Shown: piece by piece, positions 16,645-25,211 of the stretch | How the letters are laid out: each line of letters starts with the position of its first letter | Numbering within the stretch: position 1 is the first letter of the stretch | NCBI GenBank assembly: GCA_030602985.1 | Contig: JAUVYR010000006.1 | Coordinates: forward strand, 1 to 46,297 | Length of the DNA stretch: 46,297 nt | Direction: 5' to 3' | Origin: Burkholderiales bacterium | GTDB lineage: Bacteria; Pseudomonadota; Gammaproteobacteria; Burkholderiales; Burkholderiaceae_C | Made by a program: the position numbers and the translations under genes | Notes under the pieces: model-generated | The model's database searches: none | The model's input: the letters and a program-made list of their open reading frames with translations, nothing else | Told to the model about the DNA's origin: nothing

Positions 16645-17935
16645 AAAAAATTTGATGGGTTGTCTGGACTATTTGATAAACAGTCCTCGATTGCAACGTC
16701 TGGTGCGATGGTTCTTGCTCAACGTCTTTGCGCCCGTGATGCGGCTTGTTGGCTATGGTAACCACAAGCGCAGGGCTGTGCTTTATGTGGGGCAGGCTTA
16801 TTACAACAGTTGGTATCTATCCCGGAATCTTCGTGAATTGGGGTGGATTGCTGATCTGCTGAACTGGGATCTGAATCCCGGGTCGCAGATCTATTATCAT
16901 GGCGAAGACTTCCGTATTGACTATAAGTCTCCAGAGGATGTAAGAAATTTCTTGCGTTTCTTCTTTCAGTCAATATCACGGTATGATGTATTTCATTTTT
17001 CCAACAAGGGCGGTCTGCAGTTTGGAGAGCCGATGCGCGCAGCGGTCAAGACCGTTCTGGGTGAGGAGGGGTTTGAGATACGCCTGCTGAAGGCGCTGGG
17101 TAAAAAAATTGTTTACTCCAACAACGGGTGCCTTGATGGGGTTTCTCAGACTGCATTCAGCCGTTGGGGACCAGACTCCGTTTGTTCGATTTGTCGTTGG
17201 CAGAATGAACCGTCGGTTTGTAGTGATGAAAAGAACCTGGCTTGGGGCAAATTTCGTAATGAAGTGACGGATTATCAATGTTTACTGGGTGGAAATCGTG
17301 TGGACTACAATGATGATCCGCGGGTTCACGAGGTGCCTGAGTTTTATTGTTTGGATGTGAATCTTTGGAATCCGAATGTCGATATCCCGGCTTCATTCCG
17401 TTTGCCCACTTATGGGCAACCGGTCATTCACGTTTATCACGCCGTGGGCAATCAGGTGGAGCGTACTCGTCAGGATGGGGTGAACATAAAATCAACCCAC
17501 ATTTATCTGCCCTTGCTGGAGAAACTTCGTGCCGAAGGCATTGCCATTGAATTGATTCACCCCACCGGCATACCCAACAAGGAAGTGCGATTCCTGCAGG
17601 CTCAGGCCGATATTTTTCTGGACATGCTGACCTATGGCTGGTTTGGGGCCAACGCCCGGGAGGCCATGATGCTGGGCAAGCCGGTCATTTGTTACCTGCG
17701 GCCCGAGTGGCTGGAGAGCATGCGGGCCGAGAGACCCGACTATGTGGACGAACTGCCTGTGATCAGCGCAACGCCCCATACGGTGGAGGCCATCTTGCGG
17801 GACCTGATCGCTGACAAGGGCAAACGCGAAGCCATTGGCCGACGCAGCCGCGAGTTCGCGGTGAAGTGGCATTCCGCCGAGGCGGCGGGCCGTCGGTTTG
17901 ATGCCATTTACAAAGAACTGCTTGGAATAGCATGA
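16637..17935 (+). CDS. Glycosyltransferase-like protein (GT-B fold, GT4-like)
   Basis: 432 residues. The N-terminal half is hard to place (YVGQAYYNSWYLSRNLRELGW); a cysteine-containing CSICRW segment lies in the middle. The C-terminal half has a GT-B donor-site pattern, IELIHPTGIPNKEVRFLQAQADIFLDML followed by GWFGANAREAMMLGKPVICY. Likely adds one sugar of the O-antigen repeat or adaptor. No signal peptide or membrane helix is clear. Overlaps wzt by ATGA. Confidence 0.7.
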   Translation: MLKKNLMGCLDYLINSPRLQRLVRWFLLNVFAPVMRLVGYGNHKRRAVLYVGQAYYNSWYLSRNLRELGWIADLLNWDLNPGSQIYYHGEDFRIDYKSPEDVRNFLRFFFQSISRYDVFHFSNKGGLQFGEPMRAAVKTVLGEEGFEIRLLKALGKKIVYSNNGCLDGVSQTAFSRWGPDSVCSICRWQNEPSVCSDEKNLAWGKFRNEVTDYQCLLGGNRVDYNDDPRVHEVPEFYCLDVNLWNPNVDIPASFRLPTYGQPVIHVYHAVGNQVERTRQDGVNIKSTHIYLPLLEKLRAEGIAIELIHPTGIPNKEVRFLQAQADIFLDMLTYGWFGANAREAMMLGKPVICYLRPEWLESMRAERPDYVDELPVISATPHTVEAILRDLIADKGKREAIGRRSREFAVKWHSAEAAGRRFDAIYKELLGIA

Positions 17936-19089
17936 CGTCACCTGAATCCGCCTGGGCCCTGTACTGCGAGGATGCGGCCGTCCAGTTCCCGCTGTTGCCG
18001 CCAGGTAAACGGTGGAAATTGCTGCTGGGGCGCCGCGTGCGCGACTGGCATCCCGCGCTGGATGGTGTCAGCCTGAGGGTGCCGCGCGGCAAGATAGTAG
18101 GCGTGATCGGCCGCAATGGGGCCGGCAAGAGCACCCTACTGCGCACCCTGGCCGGTGTCTATCCCCTGGCGCGGGGACGGGTGGTCAGGCTGGGCCCCGT
18201 CAGTTCCTTGTTTGAGCTGGGTGGCATGGGCGGTTGGCTGATCACGGGCCGCCAGTACATCCGGCGGTGGCTGCGTTTGAACGCCGTGCCCAAGCGCCAA
18301 TGGGCGGAGCTGATCGACGAGATTCAAGAGTTCTCCGAGCTAGGAGACCGGCTGGACGACCGGATCTTCACCTACTCGGCCGGCATGGCAGCGCGTTTGT
18401 ATTTTGCCACGGCCACCAGCGTCATGAACGACATCTACCTGATTGACGAAGTCTTGTCGGTGGGTGACGAGCATTTCCAGGCCAAATGCTGGAAGCGGGT
18501 GCGTGACCGCATGGCCCATGGGGTTTCTGGCGTGCTTGTCACGCACGACTGGTCGGCGGTGCTCAGGCTGTGCGAGCACACCTGCCAACTGGCCGATGGG
18601 CGTGTGGTGGCCGAGGGCCATTCCGAAACCATTATTTGCGATTACTTGCAGCTGGCCGATCAGTTGGACCCTGCGGCCCATGCCTGCTTTGCAACTGACA
18701 CGCCAGTGGCCTCAAAGGCCGTCAGCGGGGCTGAATGGGTGTTTGATGCGCCTGTCACCCTGACCGACAGCGGCCCTGTCTTGTTCAACTACTCGGTGGA
18801 AAAACTGGTGCTTGGGCAAGACTGGCAGATCCTGTTCATGGGTCGCGAGACCGAAGTGGCCAGCGAACCCGGGCGGCACATAGCCCGCATACGGGTGCCT
18901 TCGATGCCTTTGCCGGCGGGCACTTATCGCTTGAATCTGTTTCTTTCGGGGCCCAGGCCGGCGGGCGGGGGCGCGCGACCGGCATTTGACATCCGCAGTT
19001 GGACCACCGGTAACAGTCTCCTGTTGACCGTTGAGGGGGCTCAGACCCCGGGGCTGGTGAGACTGCCCTGTGTGGAGGATGCGCCATGA
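17932..19089 (+). CDS. ABC transporter ATPase for polysaccharide export (Wzt-like, first of two)
   Basis: 385 residues. Walker A GRNGAGKST near residue 61, signature YSAGMAARL (normally YSSGM) near 147, Walker B IYLIDEVLSVGDE, and switch histidine in VTHDW. The C-terminal 130 residues resemble the sugar-binding domain of Wzt proteins, which recognises the finished O-antigen end. A second, non-identical ATPase gene follows with a 4-base overlap and only one permease gene is present. Confidence 0.88.
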   Translation: MTSPESAWALYCEDAAVQFPLLPPGKRWKLLLGRRVRDWHPALDGVSLRVPRGKIVGVIGRNGAGKSTLLRTLAGVYPLARGRVVRLGPVSSLFELGGMGGWLITGRQYIRRWLRLNAVPKRQWAELIDEIQEFSELGDRLDDRIFTYSAGMAARLYFATATSVMNDIYLIDEVLSVGDEHFQAKCWKRVRDRMAHGVSGVLVTHDWSAVLRLCEHTCQLADGRVVAEGHSETIICDYLQLADQLDPAAHACFATDTPVASKAVSGAEWVFDAPVTLTDSGPVLFNYSVEKLVLGQDWQILFMGRETEVASEPGRHIARIRVPSMPLPAGTYRLNLFLSGPRPAGGGARPAFDIRSWTTGNSLLLTVEGAQTPGLVRLPCVEDAP

Positions 19090-20294
19090 CGGGGCCTTTC
19101 CGTGTCGAGTTGACCCAACTGCGCAAGGTCTATCCGCGCAAGGTTAGCGATCAATTGGTGTCAATAGGAATGGCTGCGCTTGGCCGCCGCCTCGCCAGCG
19201 AGCGTGGAGGGGTTGCCCTGAGCGGTCTGTCGCTGTCAATCCACCACGGCGAGCGTGTAGGTATCATCGGTCGCAACGGGGCCGGCAAATCGACCCTGCT
19301 TCAGATGCTGGCTGGTGTCACAGAGCCGACGTCGGGCACCATGATCATTGCGGGCAAGGTAACGGCCGTGCTGACCTTGGGTGTGGGCCTTCGGGACGAT
19401 CTCTCCGGGAGGGAAAACATCTACCTGGATGGTGAAGCGCAGGGCAAATCACGCGCCGAGATGTCCGGGGATGTCCATGCCATCGTGGAGTTCTCTGAGT
19501 TGGGCAGGTTTATCGACCTACCAGTTCGTACTTACTCAACGGGTATGAAGGCGAGGTTGGCCTTCGCCATGATCACGCAGATCAAGCCTGAGATTCTCAT
19601 CATCGACGAGGCCTTGTCGGTTGGGGATTCGGCATTTGCCGCGAAGGCCGGGCGGCGCATTGCAGAACTGTGTGCCAGGGGGGCAATCGTTCTGATTGTT
19701 TCGCACAGCATGCAGAGCATCAGAGAGCTCTGTAATCGCTGCATCTGGCTGGATGCAGGCCAATTGGTCATGGATGGTGGTCCAGATGAAGTAACCCGCG
19801 CTTACCTGGAAAAGGTACGTGCTGAAGACGAGGCTGACCACGTATCGCGGTTTCGCAGCCTGGTGGGCGTCAGGAACCACTCGCCTGTTTTCACGCTGGA
19901 GCAACTGGGGTTGAGTGTCGATGGGCACGAGGTGCGTCGCCTGACCTCGGGCGCCAGGCTCCAGGTTCGATGCGGATGGACGGCAAACGAGCCTGTAATG
20001 GTGGCAAGACCGACCCTGCGGTGCATTCGGCTGGATGGCAGTTTGATCTGCGAGCATGAGATATCGGTGCCCATGGGTCAAGTAAATGGCGAAGTCTGCA
20101 TGGCTTATCCTTGTTTCAACCTGGCGCCAGGACTCTACAGGATGCAACTGGAATGGCGCGCGATCAACGGGGAATTGCAGGCCGAGTCGGCTGCCGTTGT
20201 CGAGGTGATGGCAGACGACGTGCCCGTTGGTGGGCGACCTGTGCTTCTGGATGTGGGTTCGATAGAGGGAATGCCTGTGAAAGAGAGCGATTGA
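19086..20294 (+). CDS. wzt: ABC transporter ATPase for polysaccharide export (Wzt-like, second of two)
   Basis: 402 residues. Walker A GRNGAGKST near residue 62, signature TYSTGMKARL, Walker B ILIIDEALSVGD, switch VSHSM, and a long C-terminal carbohydrate-binding-like domain after about residue 240. It is the more canonical Wzt of the pair. Its stop overlaps the permease start by one base (TGATG), marking it as the likely permease partner. Confidence 0.9.
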   Translation: MTGPFRVELTQLRKVYPRKVSDQLVSIGMAALGRRLASERGGVALSGLSLSIHHGERVGIIGRNGAGKSTLLQMLAGVTEPTSGTMIIAGKVTAVLTLGVGLRDDLSGRENIYLDGEAQGKSRAEMSGDVHAIVEFSELGRFIDLPVRTYSTGMKARLAFAMITQIKPEILIIDEALSVGDSAFAAKAGRRIAELCARGAIVLIVSHSMQSIRELCNRCIWLDAGQLVMDGGPDEVTRAYLEKVRAEDEADHVSRFRSLVGVRNHSPVFTLEQLGLSVDGHEVRRLTSGARLQVRCGWTANEPVMVARPTLRCIRLDGSLICEHEISVPMGQVNGEVCMAYPCFNLAPGLYRMQLEWRAINGELQAESAAVVEVMADDVPVGGRPVLLDVGSIEGMPVKESD

Positions 20295-21085
20295 TGACGA
20301 TACTAGGTCTGGGCCGGGAGGATGCGCGCTTCGCATTCAACCTATGGCGTATGAATCTGGCCGATCGCTATCTGGGGTCGGCGCTCGGCGGCGCTTGGGC
20401 GGTACTGAATCCACTGCTGATGTTTGCGCTGTTCACTTTTGTGTTCGGATTCGTGTTCAAGGCCCGCTTGCCTGGAGCCGATTCCACGATGGCGTTCTCT
20501 ATCTGGCTCATTTGTGGTTACGGCCCCTGGCTTGCAAACACTGAGGCATTAACGGCTGCATCGAACTCCATAGTCGGCAACGCTGGGCTGGTGAAGAACA
20601 TGTCGTTCAAGACCGAGTTGCTGCCCATCTCGGCCACATTGCTGGGGCTTATACCGCTGGGCGTTAGTATCGCCTTTCTGCTGGTCTTGCAATTGTTCTC
20701 AGGGAGCGGCTGGGAACCGTCGTTGATCTGGCTTCCGATCATTATTATCGTGCAATTCCTGTTTCTATCGGCCTTCGGGGTTTTGTTCGCTGCTATCACC
20801 ACATTCGTTCGGGATTTCGGCATTGTTTTGCCCAATCTACTGATGATTGCGCTGTTTGCAACACCGATCTTTTATCCGCTGGAGGCCGTCCCGACTGCCG
20901 TGCAAGGGCTCATGTCACTGAATCCTGTCTATGTATTGTCGACCGCTTACAGGGCCAGTCTGCTGGGCGGTCAGGATGTGCCTGTGATCGCTTTGGCGAT
21001 ACTGGCCGTCGCCTCATTCGGGTTGCTAACGCTCAGCCTAACTTTGTTCAGACGAGTCAAAGGCTATTTCAGTGCCGTCATCTAA
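20294..21085 (+). CDS. wzm: ABC-2 type polysaccharide export permease (Wzm-like)
   Basis: 263 residues with about six hydrophobic segments (ALGGAWAVLNPLLMFALFTF, the TLLGLIPLGVSIAFLLVLQL region, the LIWLPIIIIVQFLFLSAFG region, ALFATPIFYPLEAVP, IALAILAVASFGLLTLSL). MSFKTELLPIS and TTFVRDFGIVLPN are typical of Wzm/KpsM permeases. It moves undecaprenyl-linked O-antigen across the inner membrane with Wzt. The start at 20294 overlaps the wzt stop. Confidence 0.92.
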   Translation: MTILGLGREDARFAFNLWRMNLADRYLGSALGGAWAVLNPLLMFALFTFVFGFVFKARLPGADSTMAFSIWLICGYGPWLANTEALTAASNSIVGNAGLVKNMSFKTELLPISATLLGLIPLGVSIAFLLVLQLFSGSGWEPSLIWLPIIIIVQFLFLSAFGVLFAAITTFVRDFGIVLPNLLMIALFATPIFYPLEAVPTAVQGLMSLNPVYVLSTAYRASLLGGQDVPVIALAILAVASFGLLTLSLTLFRRVKGYFSAVI

Positions 21086-21108
21086 TCCCTTTAATCCCTA
21101 GGCCAAAC

Positions 21109-21951
21109 ATGAGCACAACAACGACAACCGATCAGGAAACAGTCTCCAAGGAGAATGCCCGATTCTGGGATGAACTTTGCGGTAGTCAACTGGCACGCTA
21201 TCTGGGTATTTCGGACTCTAGCCCTCAGTCACTCAAGAAGTTTGACGACTGGTACATGGACTTCTATCCCTATTTAGATCATCACATCCGATTCGATGAC
21301 CTGAAAGGTAAGAAGGTGCTGGAGGTCGGATTGGGGTATGGAACCGTTTCTCAACGACTCGCCGAAGCGGGAGGGTTGTACAGCGGTCTGGACATTGCCG
21401 CAGGTCCGGTAAACATGGCCAATCACCGATTGCGTCAGAACGGCCTTGACGGTAAAGCAACGCAAGGGAGCATCTTGGCGCCACCGTTCGAGCCGGAATC
21501 CTTTGATGCCATTGTCGCGATCGGTTGTCTGCACCATACCGGAGACTTGCAAGCCGCCATCGAGCAATGCCGGCTGCTGCTACGGCCGGGTGGAAGGCTG
21601 ACTTTCATGGTTTATTACGCCTACTCGTACCGGCGGTGGATACAGGCTCCGAGGGACACATTAGCGTATGCGCGGTACGAACTCCGAGGCGAGCGCGGCG
21701 TGGTTGGTGCAAGCGCTTCACGGCATCGGGCGGCCTATGACAAAAGCATCTCTGGAGAAGGAGCTCCGCATACCGACTGGATCTCCAAGAGGTCTCTGGC
21801 TGAACTGTGCTCGTCCTACTCTCGCTTCGATTCGAAGCTGGAGAACGCCGATGCGATTTGGCCTTTTAGATTTCTCTCAAGGAAGCTGCTGTTGAAGACA
21901 GGTCTTCCAGGGATATTGGGGTTGGACCTTTATGCAACCGCCACACGATAA
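21109..21951 (+). CDS. Class I SAM-dependent methyltransferase
   Basis: 280 residues. SAM-binding VLEVGLGYGTVSQRLAEAG, YSGLDIAAGPV, then FDAIVAIGCLHHTGDLQAAIEQC and LLRPGGRLTFMVYYAY. The 3' end overlaps the next gene by 20 bases. Could methylate a terminal sugar that ends chain growth and is read by the Wzt sugar-binding domain, as in other ABC-dependent O-antigens; that role is inferred from position only. Confidence 0.8.
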   Translation: MSTTTTTDQETVSKENARFWDELCGSQLARYLGISDSSPQSLKKFDDWYMDFYPYLDHHIRFDDLKGKKVLEVGLGYGTVSQRLAEAGGLYSGLDIAAGPVNMANHRLRQNGLDGKATQGSILAPPFEPESFDAIVAIGCLHHTGDLQAAIEQCRLLLRPGGRLTFMVYYAYSYRRWIQAPRDTLAYARYELRGERGVVGASASRHRAAYDKSISGEGAPHTDWISKRSLAELCSSYSRFDSKLENADAIWPFRFLSRKLLLKTGLPGILGLDLYATATR

Positions 21952-23257
21952 GCCATTAAGAATTCTCTGCGTCTACGCGGCGAGCCAAACATACACATCG
22001 ACGGTTTTCGAACATCTAGAAGGATTCAGAAAATACTCTCGGTACGATTGGGGTTTCATTGATATCAGTCTTTTTAACAACGGTATCGTTAACCTGGAGT
22101 CATTTGACGCAGTGGTTTTGCATTACAGCGTCCGATTGCCATTCGGTCAAGTATCTGATGCTGCACAGAAGGCGCTAAGGAATTTCTCGGGATTGAAAGT
22201 ACTTTTCATTCAGGATGAATACGATTCCACAGAGGTGACCAAAAGAATCATCAGTACAGTCGGGTTCGGCCTCGTTTTTTCAGTGGTTCCAGATCACTCG
22301 TTGGCGCGCATTTATCCACCGACGGATTTTCCGGGGACACGTTTTGTTAGTAACTTTACCGGGTATGTCCCTGATGGGTTGGCTGCACAAATTGGGGAAT
22401 CAGTCGAGCCTTCCAAACGCCAACTGGCCGTGGCTTATCGCGGACGTCCTCTCCCGCTGCGTTATGGGAAACTGGGCCAGGAAAAAGTGGAAGTCGCCAG
22501 GCAGGTGAAGGCGTATTGCATCAGCCATGGCATAACCTGTGACATCGCATGGGATGAAAGTTCCCGTATCTACGGCGACGCTTGGTACCGCTTCATCGGT
22601 TCAGCCAAGGCCATGCTCGGTACCGAATCGGGATCCAATGTTTTCGACTGGGATGGAACGTTGGAACGAGATATATCCTCCTATCGTGCGGCTAACCCTG
22701 GGAGTTCGGATGACGAGATCTACAACAAGGTGGTGGCAAAGCGGGAACTTGACGGCCTCATGAATCAGCTGTCACCGCGCATCTTCGAGATGGCAGCGGC
22801 CAAGACAGTGATGGTCTTGATGGAGGGACAGTATTCAGGCGTGCTGAAGCCCCATATCCATTTCGTACCACTGAAGAAGGATTTCAGCAATCTTGACCAG
22901 GTATTCGATACGCTGAACAACGGTGAAGCGATAGACGCCATGGCAGAGCGTGCTTACAAAGACATCATACTTTCAGAGATGTACAGCTACAGGAAGTTTG
23001 TCGGCATGGTTGATGAGGCAATTCAAGGGGAGTTATCCAGGTTGGGCCTGCCGATACACAGCGAAAGGCAGTCTTTCTCGCGGGTTGAGTCTGGCATCAC
23101 ATCCGCGCCGCTCAGGGCAAGGCCGCCGTTACCTGCGTTTTTTACCAACCAGTCAATGCCATTGACGCGGTTCGTAGGGCGGATGCTTGTTGCAACATGG
23201 CAACGAGTACCAATACGGATTCGACCCTACTTAAAGCGGATGTTGGGTCGGATCTGA
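21932..23257 (+). CDS. Glycosyltransferase-like protein (first of a paralogous pair)
   Basis: 441 residues. Begins ILCVYAASQTYTSTVFEHLEGF; contains LFIQDEYD, SRIYGDAWYRFIGSAKAMLG, ESGSNVFDWDG, MEGQYSGVLKPHIHFVPLKKDFSN. These blocks recur in the gene at 25,212, which is the same length and lies on the other side of the second asnB. The C-terminal half looks like a GT-B/CgeB-type glycosyltransferase donor domain. The family is not clearly recognised and the sugar specificity is unknown. Confidence 0.6.
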   Translation: MQPPHDKPLRILCVYAASQTYTSTVFEHLEGFRKYSRYDWGFIDISLFNNGIVNLESFDAVVLHYSVRLPFGQVSDAAQKALRNFSGLKVLFIQDEYDSTEVTKRIISTVGFGLVFSVVPDHSLARIYPPTDFPGTRFVSNFTGYVPDGLAAQIGESVEPSKRQLAVAYRGRPLPLRYGKLGQEKVEVARQVKAYCISHGITCDIAWDESSRIYGDAWYRFIGSAKAMLGTESGSNVFDWDGTLERDISSYRAANPGSSDDEIYNKVVAKRELDGLMNQLSPRIFEMAAAKTVMVLMEGQYSGVLKPHIHFVPLKKDFSNLDQVFDTLNNGEAIDAMAERAYKDIILSEMYSYRKFVGMVDEAIQGELSRLGLPIHSERQSFSRVESGITSAPLRARPPLPAFFTNQSMPLTRFVGRMLVATWQRVPIRIRPYLKRMLGRI

Positions 23258-23299
23258 GCCACTCAACCAGCGGGTGAGCGATCGCGTAAGGAAAACAAT

Positions 23300-25195
23300 A
23301 TGTGTGGAATATTTGCAGCAGTCAAGCAGGGTAGCATAGCAGACGCGATGCTTCAGCGGGTGGTTGAATCGGGCCTGGACCGTATTCGACATCGGGGACC
23401 GGACGGCAGCAACGTCTGGACCAGCCCGGATCAATCGGTTGGATTCGGCCATGTAAGGCTGGCCATCGTTGACCTGGAGACGGGAGCCCAGCCCATGTCT
23501 CTCGAGGATGGGACCACCATCATTTTCAACGGCGAGATCTATAACTACCTGGAACTGCGGCAGGAGTTGGGCGCCGCGGACTTTCACACCGGATCGGACA
23601 CCGAGGTCATCTTGCGCGCTTATCGCCGATGGGGCGAGGATTGCGTGAACCACCTTCGTGGCATGTTTTCCTTTCTGATCTGGGACGCCCGCACGCGTAA
23701 GGTTTTTTTTGCGCGGGACCGTTTTGGAATCAAGCCGCTGTACTGGTATGAGCACCCCGATGGAGACGTCTATTTCGCTTCCGAAATCAAAGCATTTCTG
23801 CCTTTAATGCCCCGTCGGGAAGTAGATGTAAGCGCACTGAGTGACTATTTCAGCTTTCAATTCTGCCTAGGCAACAAAACCCTTTTGCAGGGCGTGCGGC
23901 AGGTGCTTCCAGCCCACTGTGGGTGGGTGACACCGGGTGAGGCTTTGCGGCCAAGACAGTACTGGGAAGTTCATTACGATTTGGACTTCCACCACACAGA
24001 CCGTTATTTCGTGGAGCGCCTGCAGGGGCTTGCCGACGATTCGGCACGATTTCACATGCGGGCGGATGTTGAGGTGGGGGCCTATGTGAGCGGGGGCGTC
24101 GACTCGAGCCTACTGGCCATTCTGGGTAGCAGGCACAGGTCCCATGACTCGTCGTTCAAGATCTTCAACGGCAAGTTCAAGGAGGGCGAGGCCTTTGACG
24201 AGTCCCGATATGCCAAGGCTGTGGCGGATGAACACGGCATGGATCTTTTCATCGCGCCTATCAGCGAGCAGGATTTTGTGGATTCGATCGACAAGGTGAT
24301 CTACCACTTGGACAGCCCGGTTGCGGGGCCGGGTGCGTTTCCTCAGTACATGGTGTCGCGTCTGGCCAGCCAACATCTCAAGGTGGTGTTGGGGGGGCAA
24401 GGTGGTGACGAAATATTCGGCGGTTATGCGAGGTACCTGATCGCCTACTTTGAACAATGCATTCAAGCGGGCATTGATGGAACGCTGCACGACGGCCAAT
24501 TTGTCGTCACCTACGAGTCGATCATTCCGAACCTCACGACGCTGCGACAGTACAAACCATTAATGAAGGAGTTCTGGTCCAGTGGGCTTTTTGAACCAAA
24601 GGATCAGCGTTATTTTCGCTTGATAAACCGGGCCAACACAATAGAGCCCATGCTGGCGCCTGGGACCATCCGCCGCGAGCAGGCTTTCGAGGAGTTCCGT
24701 CGGATCTTCTGGGGTAACAACGTGGGAAAGGAGTCGTACTTTGATTTGATGACCCACTTTGACTTCAAGACACTGCTTCCGGCCTTGCTGCAGGTTGAAG
24801 ACCGCATGAGCATGGCTCATGGCCTGGAATCGCGTGTGCCCTTCTTGGACCATCCACTGGTGGAGTTTGCGGCTACCGCGCCTGCGAACGTGAAGTTTCT
24901 GAATGGGGAACTCAAGCGTTGGTTGCGCGAGGCTTTTTCAGAGCAGTTGCCACGGGCGATCCGTGAGCGTAAGGACAAGATGGGCTTTCCCGTTCCTATT
25001 AATTTATGGCTCAAACGGGGCGGCGCTGCGCGTGACCTGATCGGCGATATCTTCTCTTCCCCTCGAGCACGGTCCCGCCCTTACCTCAATGAGGATGTTT
25101 CGGTGGATGCCATTCTTGATTCACAAAGTGTCTATGGCCGCAATCTTTGGGCCCTTTTAAGCCTTGAGCTATGGCATCGGCAATTTGTCGATTGA
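23300..25195 (+). CDS. asnB: Glutamine-dependent asparagine-synthetase-like amidotransferase (second copy)
   Basis: 631 residues. Catalytic Cys2 (MCGIFAAV), RGPDGSNVW, FNGEIYNYLEL, DTEVIL; ATP loop SGGVDSS at residues 264-270, GGQGGDEIFGGY and HGLESRVPFLDHPL. It is clearly diverged from the copy at 11,741, so this is not a recent duplication. It stands between two paralogous glycosyltransferase-like genes. Likely amidates another uronic acid of the repeat. AAGGAAAA precedes the ATG. Confidence 0.9.
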   Translation: MCGIFAAVKQGSIADAMLQRVVESGLDRIRHRGPDGSNVWTSPDQSVGFGHVRLAIVDLETGAQPMSLEDGTTIIFNGEIYNYLELRQELGAADFHTGSDTEVILRAYRRWGEDCVNHLRGMFSFLIWDARTRKVFFARDRFGIKPLYWYEHPDGDVYFASEIKAFLPLMPRREVDVSALSDYFSFQFCLGNKTLLQGVRQVLPAHCGWVTPGEALRPRQYWEVHYDLDFHHTDRYFVERLQGLADDSARFHMRADVEVGAYVSGGVDSSLLAILGSRHRSHDSSFKIFNGKFKEGEAFDESRYAKAVADEHGMDLFIAPISEQDFVDSIDKVIYHLDSPVAGPGAFPQYMVSRLASQHLKVVLGGQGGDEIFGGYARYLIAYFEQCIQAGIDGTLHDGQFVVTYESIIPNLTTLRQYKPLMKEFWSSGLFEPKDQRYFRLINRANTIEPMLAPGTIRREQAFEEFRRIFWGNNVGKESYFDLMTHFDFKTLLPALLQVEDRMSMAHGLESRVPFLDHPLVEFAATAPANVKFLNGELKRWLREAFSEQLPRAIRERKDKMGFPVPINLWLKRGGAARDLIGDIFSSPRARSRPYLNEDVSVDAILDSQSVYGRNLWALLSLELWHRQFVD

Positions 25196-25211
25196 TTGCG
25201 ATACTTTCGAA

